The notes under the pieces are model-generated. The model was given only the letters and a program-made list of their open reading frames with translations, searched no databases and was not told where the DNA came from. A program made the position numbers and the translations under genes. Positions 59,104-64,000 of a stretch of DNA of 64,000 nucleotides are shown here, one piece after another (positions within the stretch are counted from its first letter, which is position 1; the number at the start of each line of letters is the position of its first letter). This DNA is from an uncultured Saprospiraceae bacterium (lineage in GTDB: Bacteria; Bacteroidota; Bacteroidia; Chitinophagales; Saprospiraceae), in the NCBI GenBank assembly GCA_938045585.1, contig CALIAU010000006.1, forward strand, positions 1 to 64,000, written 5' to 3'.

Positions 59104-59439
59104 TTAGTTTAAAATATCTTCCGTATCTGAGATTGAAATATCTAGATGTGAGTTGTCATAAATCGCTTCTCCTTTGCGAATGATGATAAGCTGCGGGGAT
59201 TCATGATGTACCGAAAATTTGTTTGCTATCTCATTAGAGATGGCGCGATAAGCTAATAAATCCAAATAATAGAAGTCTACTTGAGATGTATCTATGCTCC
59301 ACGCACTATCCAGACGCATACGCGCTGCAGTACTGATAGGACAGGTGGTACTATGCTTAAATAAGACGATATCTTTCTTAAATGAATCCGCAACAATGGT
59401 TTCTAATTGTTGCATTTTTGTGAGGGCAATCCAGTTCAA
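59104..59439 (-). CDS. ytxJ: YtxJ-type (bacillithiol system) thioredoxin-fold protein
   Basis: FKHSTTCPISTAARMRLD; DLLAYRAISNEIANKFSVHHESPQLIII. Confidence 0.85.
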   Translation of the reverse strand: MNWIALTKMQQLETIVADSFKKDIVLFKHSTTCPISTAARMRLDSAWSIDTSQVDFYYLDLLAYRAISNEIANKFSVHHESPQLIIIRKGEAIYDNSHLDISISDTEDILN

Positions 59440-59443
59440 ATTC

Positions 59444-59590
59444 TTACTTACTAATTGGTAAAGTAAAACTGATTGGAGCCTTTAAGTCATATGGACATCC
59501 ATATCCCTTTTTGCCACACGAACTTAATGTACTTAGTAGTATAAGAAGTACAAAGCTCTTTGCTAATGTCTTAATTATTCTATTTTTCAT
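59444..59590 (-). CDS. Small lipoprotein (48 aa) not in the ORF track
   Basis: MKNRIIKTLAKSFVLLILLSTLSSCGKKGYGCPYDLKAPISFTLPISK*; signal peptide + lipobox LSSC; 4 nt before ytxJ start. Confidence 0.7.
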   Translation of the reverse strand: MKNRIIKTLAKSFVLLILLSTLSSCGKKGYGCPYDLKAPISFTLPISK

Positions 59591-59808
59591 TTTCTAGGTT
59601 GTTATTATCAGGAATCAAACGTAATGAAATTCCTTATTATTATTCTCTATTCAAGTTTAAATACAGCTTTATGACGCAATTAACGCCTAAAGCCACAATA
59701 TGTTCACAATTATTTAACCGAAATTAATGCAATTGTCGTTCCATTCACTAAAATCTGGCGTATTTGCTCTATAAGGCAGCATTTCTATGGTTTAAAGTCC
59801 AGTTTTTT

Positions 59809-59816
59809 TAGATTTG
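59809..59816 (+). promoter_or_regulatory. -7 element TAGATTTG upstream of pdhB
   Basis: TAnnTTTG match 16 nt before ATG. Confidence 0.45.
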
Positions 59817-59832
59817 CATTCAAATTGTGACT

Positions 59833-60819
59833 ATGTCAAGAATAATAAACTTAAGAGACGCTTTAGGAGAAGCTTTAGATGAGGAAATGGCTCGTGATGA
59901 AAAGGTATTCCTTATGGGAGAGGAAGTAGCAGAATATAACGGAGCTTATAAGGTAAGTAAAGGACTATTAGATAAATACGGTGAAAAACGTGTTATAGAT
60001 ACACCTATTGCTGAGCTTGGATTTGCTGGCATAGGGGTAGGAGCTGCCATGAATGGTCTCAGACCTATTGTAGAGTTTATGACATGGAACTTTGCAGTCC
60101 TTGCCTTTGACCAAATAGTCAATAATGCCGCAAAAACACTATCGCAAAGTGCTGGCCAATTTAATTGTCCGATCGTGTTTAGAGGACCCTCAGGTGCTGC
60201 TGGGCAATTGGCACAACAGCATTCACAGACCTTTGAATCTTGGTTAGCAAACTGCCCAGGATTAAAAGTGATCTCTTGTATAGAACCCGCTGATGCCAAA
60301 GGCTTGCTTAAGTCTGCTATACGCGATGATGACCCTATTTGTTTGATGGAAAGCGAACAACTTTATGGATACAAAGGAGATGTTCCAGAAGGAGATATTC
60401 TAGTACCTATAGGTAAGGCGCGTGTAAGAAGAGAAGGAACTGATGTCACAATTGTTTCTTTTAATAAAATGATTCTTGTTGCAGAAAAGGCAGCAGATGA
60501 GTTAGCAAAGGAAGGTATCTCAGCAGAAGTAATTGATTTAAGAACGATACGTCCTCTCGACCACGAAACCTTAGTAAAGTCAGTACAAAAGACGAACAGA
60601 ATGGTTGTCGTTGATGAGTCTTGGCCTTTTGCAGGAGTCTCAGCAGAGATAGCCTATGAAATCCAGAAATACGCATTCGATTATTTAGATGCACCCGTAA
60701 CCAGAATTAATTCAGCAGATACAAGTCTGCCTTATGCCCAAGTATTTGTAGACGAGTATTTGCCAAACCCAGAACGTGTTATCAAAGCCGTAAAGGAGGT
60801 AACGTACATGAATTCCTAA
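59833..60819 (+). CDS. pdhB: Pyruvate dehydrogenase E1 component, beta subunit
   Basis: EVAEYNGAYKVSKGLLDKYGEKRVIDTPIAELGFAGIGVGAAM. Confidence 0.95.
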   Translation: MSRIINLRDALGEALDEEMARDEKVFLMGEEVAEYNGAYKVSKGLLDKYGEKRVIDTPIAELGFAGIGVGAAMNGLRPIVEFMTWNFAVLAFDQIVNNAAKTLSQSAGQFNCPIVFRGPSGAAGQLAQQHSQTFESWLANCPGLKVISCIEPADAKGLLKSAIRDDDPICLMESEQLYGYKGDVPEGDILVPIGKARVRREGTDVTIVSFNKMILVAEKAADELAKEGISAEVIDLRTIRPLDHETLVKSVQKTNRMVVVDESWPFAGVSAEIAYEIQKYAFDYLDAPVTRINSADTSLPYAQVFVDEYLPNPERVIKAVKEVTYMNS

Positions 60820-60852
60820 GCGAACTAACAATTTCTAGCACATCGTAATAAT

Positions 60853-60976
60853 TTGTTGGGCGTGCCTCCATGCTATGGAGTCGGGCCATGCAGGGGTTCC
60901 GTCGCAGCAGGCTGCGACAGCACTATCTTAGCTACCTGCGTAGCACAGATAGGCTCCCTTACTGTCCCTCACGCAG
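60853..60976 (+). repeat. Structured intergenic element, copy B (three hairpins)
   Basis: TTTGTTGGGCGTGC-[CTCCATgctATGGAG]-TCGGGCC; GTCGCAGC ag GCTGCGAC; CTATCTtaGCTACctgcGTAGCacAGATAG; TCCCTTACTGTCCCTCACGCAG. Confidence 0.7.
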
Positions 60977-61089
60977 TCAGTTTTCTTCAATGATTATTTT
61001 TCCTACACATTAAAGGCGTATACACGCAGGGAGCCTACAAAAGAATGAGATAAGCATAACTTCTGTCGGAATGCGAACATTAATTATGA

Positions 61090-61108
61090 TAGACAGACTT
61101 GTCTACCT
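61090..61108 (+). promoter_or_regulatory. Putative TetR operator 1 (upstream of tetR)
   Basis: ATAGACAGACTTGTCTACC; shares TAGACAGACTWGTC with site at 61708-61731. Confidence 0.6.
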
Positions 61109-61135
61109 ATTTAATTTCATTTACCTTTGTTCTAG

Positions 61136-61693
61136 ATGAAAATAGGCGTACAAGAAAATATAATTCAAACAGCATCTGATCTATTCTATCGGAATGGATA
61201 TAATTCAACAGGTATAAATGAGATTATTGAAAAAGCAGGTATTGCCAAAGCAACTCTCTATAACCATTTCAAATCAAAGGATGAACTGTGCATTGCTTAT
61301 CTAAAACACATGAATTCTATTTTTTTAAATAATATAGAAACGTATTGCTTAGCTAAGAAAAAAGGGAAATCCCAAGTACTAGCCATTTTTGATTTTCTTA
61401 AAGAATTTTATCTAGATAAAGATTTTAATGGTTGTTGGTGCATCAAGACAATTGCAGAGTTACCTAAAAATAATACTTTAATAAGAAACGAAATCCAAAG
61501 TCAAAAAAAACAATTCATTGATTTTATTAAAACACTTGTCCATTCTAATTTAAAATTGAAATCTAAGAAAAGCTATAGTGCATTAACACGTCAAATATAC
61601 TTATTGTACGAAGGAGCAGTGGGAGAAAGTCACTTACATCAAGAAGAATGGCCTATTCTGGAAGCAAAAAATATATGTTCTAAAATAATCTAA
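61136..61693 (+). CDS. TetR-family transcriptional regulator
   Basis: N-terminal [48 protein letters not shown]. Confidence 0.95.
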   Translation: MKIGVQENIIQTASDLFYRNGYNSTGINEIIEKAGIAKATLYNHFKSKDELCIAYLKHMNSIFLNNIETYCLAKKKGKSQVLAIFDFLKEFYLDKDFNGCWCIKTIAELPKNNTLIRNEIQSQKKQFIDFIKTLVHSNLKLKSKKSYSALTRQIYLLYEGAVGESHLHQEEWPILEAKNICSKII

Positions 61694-61707
61694 ATTTTTT
61701 ATTCATC

Positions 61708-61731
61708 AGTAGACTGACTAGTCTGTCTACT
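61708..61731 (+). promoter_or_regulatory. Putative TetR operator 2 (upstream of SDR gene)
   Basis: Near-perfect palindrome AGTAGACTGACTAGTCTGTCTACT. Confidence 0.65.
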
Positions 61732-61746
61732 ACAATTCATTATAAT

Positions 61747-62493
61747 ATGTCAGAATTTAATAACAAAGTTGCAATCATTATTGGAGGTACCAGTGGAATA
61801 GGAAAAGCCACTGCAAAACAATTACTTAATCAAGGCGCTACAGTACATGTAGTAGGTAGAAGTATTGAGAAAATTGAAGAGGCTCCAAATCTCATTAAGC
61901 ATAGAGTTGATATAACCGATACAGAACAAGTGAATTCACTTATTGGTCAGATTAAGGGAATGTCTAATGTTGATTTTCTTGTAAATGCATCTGGAATCTT
62001 TGGCCCTAAACCATTTCTGGAGCACACACAAGATGATTACGATTCATATCTAGACTTGAATAGAGGCTTTTTCTTTTTAACGCAGGCAACTGCAAATGCC
62101 ATGAAAAACAGTGGAGGAGGATCTATCGTAAATGTGGGTTCTATGTGGGCTAAACAAGCAGTTAAAGCTACTCCTTCTTCTGCGTATTCAATGCAAAAAG
62201 CTGGTTTGCACTCTCTTACTCAGCATCTTGCTATGGAATTAGCAGATCATAAAATTCGCGTAAATGCAGTATCACCGGCAGTTGTGAATACGCCTGTCTA
62301 TCATGGAGTATTTGGAGGTAAGTCTGAAGCAGAAACAGCCTTACAAGGATTTCATGAATTTCATCCAATAGGAAGAATAGGTACACCTGAAGATATAGCA
62401 AATAGTATTCTATTCTTACTCTCGGATAGGAGTTCTTGGGTTACTGGAGCTATCTGGGATACAGATGGTGGTGTAATCGCTGGAAGAAATTAA
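61747..62493 (+). CDS. SDR-family oxidoreductase
   Basis: [41 protein letters not shown]. Confidence 0.94.
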   Translation: MSEFNNKVAIIIGGTSGIGKATAKQLLNQGATVHVVGRSIEKIEEAPNLIKHRVDITDTEQVNSLIGQIKGMSNVDFLVNASGIFGPKPFLEHTQDDYDSYLDLNRGFFFLTQATANAMKNSGGGSIVNVGSMWAKQAVKATPSSAYSMQKAGLHSLTQHLAMELADHKIRVNAVSPAVVNTPVYHGVFGGKSEAETALQGFHEFHPIGRIGTPEDIANSILFLLSDRSSWVTGAIWDTDGGVIAGRN

Positions 62494-62510
62494 AGGATAG
62501 TTAGTTTGCC

Positions 62511-62550
62511 TATGATGGAAGTTTTACTGCAGAGTAAATCTTCCATCATA
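62511..62550. terminator. Long inverted repeat between convergent genes
   Basis: TATGATGGAAG T TTTACT GCAG AGTAAA T CTTCCATCATA. Confidence 0.6.
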
Positions 62551-62617
62551 ATTTGTCCTTATCCTCTGTACACTTTGTATACGTTCCTTTTCTCTGTTTT
62601 AGGAAAATATCACGCAT

Positions 62618-63715
62618 CTATACATTAAATCTAAAATGCATGATGTCTCCATCCGTCACTATATATTCTTTCCCTTCCACTGCCATTTTTCCTGCATCTT
62701 TAACAGCACTTTCTGAACCTAGGCTAACATAATCATTGTATTTGATTACCTCAGCGCGGATAAAGCCTTTTTCAAAATCAGTATGAATTACTCCAGCCGC
62801 TTGTGGTGCAGTAGAACCATTAATAACAGTCCATGCACGTACTTCTTTTTCGCCCGCTGTAAAATAGGTGATAAGATTAAGAAGGGCATAGGCAGCACGC
62901 GTTACACGGAAGACTCCAGGTTCTTTGAGCCCCATCTCTTGTACAAATTCTAATTTTTCTTCTAGTGTTTCTAGTTCTGCAATATCTGCTTCTATAGCGG
63001 CACTAATCCGAATGGTCTCCGCGTTTTCATCTTTGACTAAGTCTTCAAACTTCTTGGTGAACGCATTACCATCCACCACTGAGTTTTCATCTACATTGCA
63101 TATGTACAGGATGGGTTTGTCTGTTAATAAAAAGAGTTGTTTGAAGAACGGAGCATCTTCCTTTGTACGTTCTATTGATCGTGCTGGCTTACCCTGTTCT
63201 AAGTGCGCCATAATTGCCTCGGTCAATTCTACATTCCGAAGGTCTTCTTTATTATTAGTCTTAGCTGCCTTTTTATATTTTTCTAATCGCTTTTCTAATC
63301 CATCCAGATCCTTCAGGATAAGTTCAGTATCGATGATTTCCTTATCTCGCACTGGGTCTACTGAACCATCTACATGTACTACGTTATCATCTTGGAAGCA
63401 ACGCACAACATGTAAGATGGCATCTACCTCACGAATATTGGAAAGGAATTGGTTTCCGAGTCCTTCTCCCTTACTAGCCCCCTTAATTAGACCAGCAATA
63501 TCTACTATTTCGACAGTGGTAGGTTGCACCTTCTGAGGATTCACAATCTCAGCTAATGTATCTAGACGTTCATCTGGAACCGTGATAATCCCTACGTTGG
63601 GATCCTTGGTTGCAAACGGATAATTCGCTGCGAGTGCCTTTGCAGAGGTAAGCGCATTAAAGAGGGTGGATTTTCCTACATTGGGTAAACCTACGATGCC
63701 ACATTGTAAAGCCAT
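62618..63715 (-). CDS. ychF: Redox-regulated ATPase YchF (Obg family)
   Basis: GIVGLPNVGKSTLFNALT, DIAGLIKGASKGEGLGNQFLSNIREVDAI. Confidence 0.97.
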   Translation of the reverse strand: MALQCGIVGLPNVGKSTLFNALTSAKALAANYPFATKDPNVGIITVPDERLDTLAEIVNPQKVQPTTVEIVDIAGLIKGASKGEGLGNQFLSNIREVDAILHVVRCFQDDNVVHVDGSVDPVRDKEIIDTELILKDLDGLEKRLEKYKKAAKTNNKEDLRNVELTEAIMAHLEQGKPARSIERTKEDAPFFKQLFLLTDKPILYICNVDENSVVDGNAFTKKFEDLVKDENAETIRISAAIEADIAELETLEEKLEFVQEMGLKEPGVFRVTRAAYALLNLITYFTAGEKEVRAWTVINGSTAPQAAGVIHTDFEKGFIRAEVIKYNDYVSLGSESAVKDAGKMAVEGKEYIVTDGDIMHFRFNV

Positions 63716-63860
63716 AAAATTCTAAGTTTGAGGCGGCAAAGATAGTCAAGTATGACAAATAATGATATTCTAATCTAATAAGCTGTAAATCAACGTGGAA
63801 TAATAAAATTATTTGCCAATTTCCCTTCATTTTCTCATCTCTTTGCTAATTTGAATCCAT

Positions 63861-64000
63861 ATGAAAAATAAAAAGTTAGTTCTTCAGAAAAGACCCGTAG
63901 GCATGCCGAGTGAAGATTGCTGGGACTTGCAAGAAGATGTACTACAGGAGCTTCAAGACGGCGAACTCCTAATTGAAAATCATTATGTCTCTCTAGACCC
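63861..64000 (+). CDS. N-terminus of NADP-dependent medium-chain oxidoreductase (CurA/LTB4DH-like), truncated by window end
   Basis: MKNKKLVLQKRPVGMPSEDCWDLQEDVLQELQDGELLIENHYVSLDP (..VSLDP typical of this family). Confidence 0.7.
   Translation, partial: MKNKKLVLQKRPVGMPSEDCWDLQEDVLQELQDGELLIENHYVSLD

Noticed and set aside
62925-63536. 203-aa plus-strand ORF
   Set aside because: Antisense to ychF, which is unambiguous
1-64000. tRNA, rRNA, transposase, phage or defence-system genes
   Set aside because: None recognised in the intergenic gaps or ORF translations; negative by eye only

Overview
The window reads as chromosomal DNA from a Bacteroidota organism, probably Saprospirales-like. The evidence is T9SS C-terminal sorting domains, TAnnTTTG-type -7 elements, the trp/par gene sets and AT-rich intergenic DNA. 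I saw no phage, no IS transposase, no CRISPR, no rRNA and no recognisable tRNA. Main blocks: ndk / DHH phosphoesterase / FKBP lipoprotein / prfB (with a programmed +1 frameshift); a DEAD-box helicase; two mirror-image operons (lipoprotein - ECF sigma - N-in TM + C-terminal beta-barrel protein - surface/VWA protein) around a patatin gene; two tandem sortilin/BNR propeller proteins; an aquaporin; a complete trpEGDC-F-(dinB-like)-BA operon preceded by a legible ribosome-mediated attenuator (leader peptide MILNTNNTWWWLSKTLKEV plus mutually exclusive hairpins); AsmA; a dual-ATPase peptide ABC protein; fmt; OmpA-like proteins; parAB; large T9SS adhesin-like proteins with HYR, C-type-lectin and dockerin-like modules; lipB; a TSP3/OmpA protein; an SDR; a DAACS transporter; mnmD; ytxJ with an unlisted small lipoprotein upstream; pdhB; a TetR/SDR pair with shared palindromic operators; ychF; and the start of a truncated oxidoreductase. 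The most interesting items are the mirrored sigma/trans-envelope barrel cassettes, the trp attenuator, a two-copy structured intergenic element, 8-bp-period intergenic arrays, and the small lipoprotein next to ytxJ. All family calls are by eye from the translations; no searches were run.
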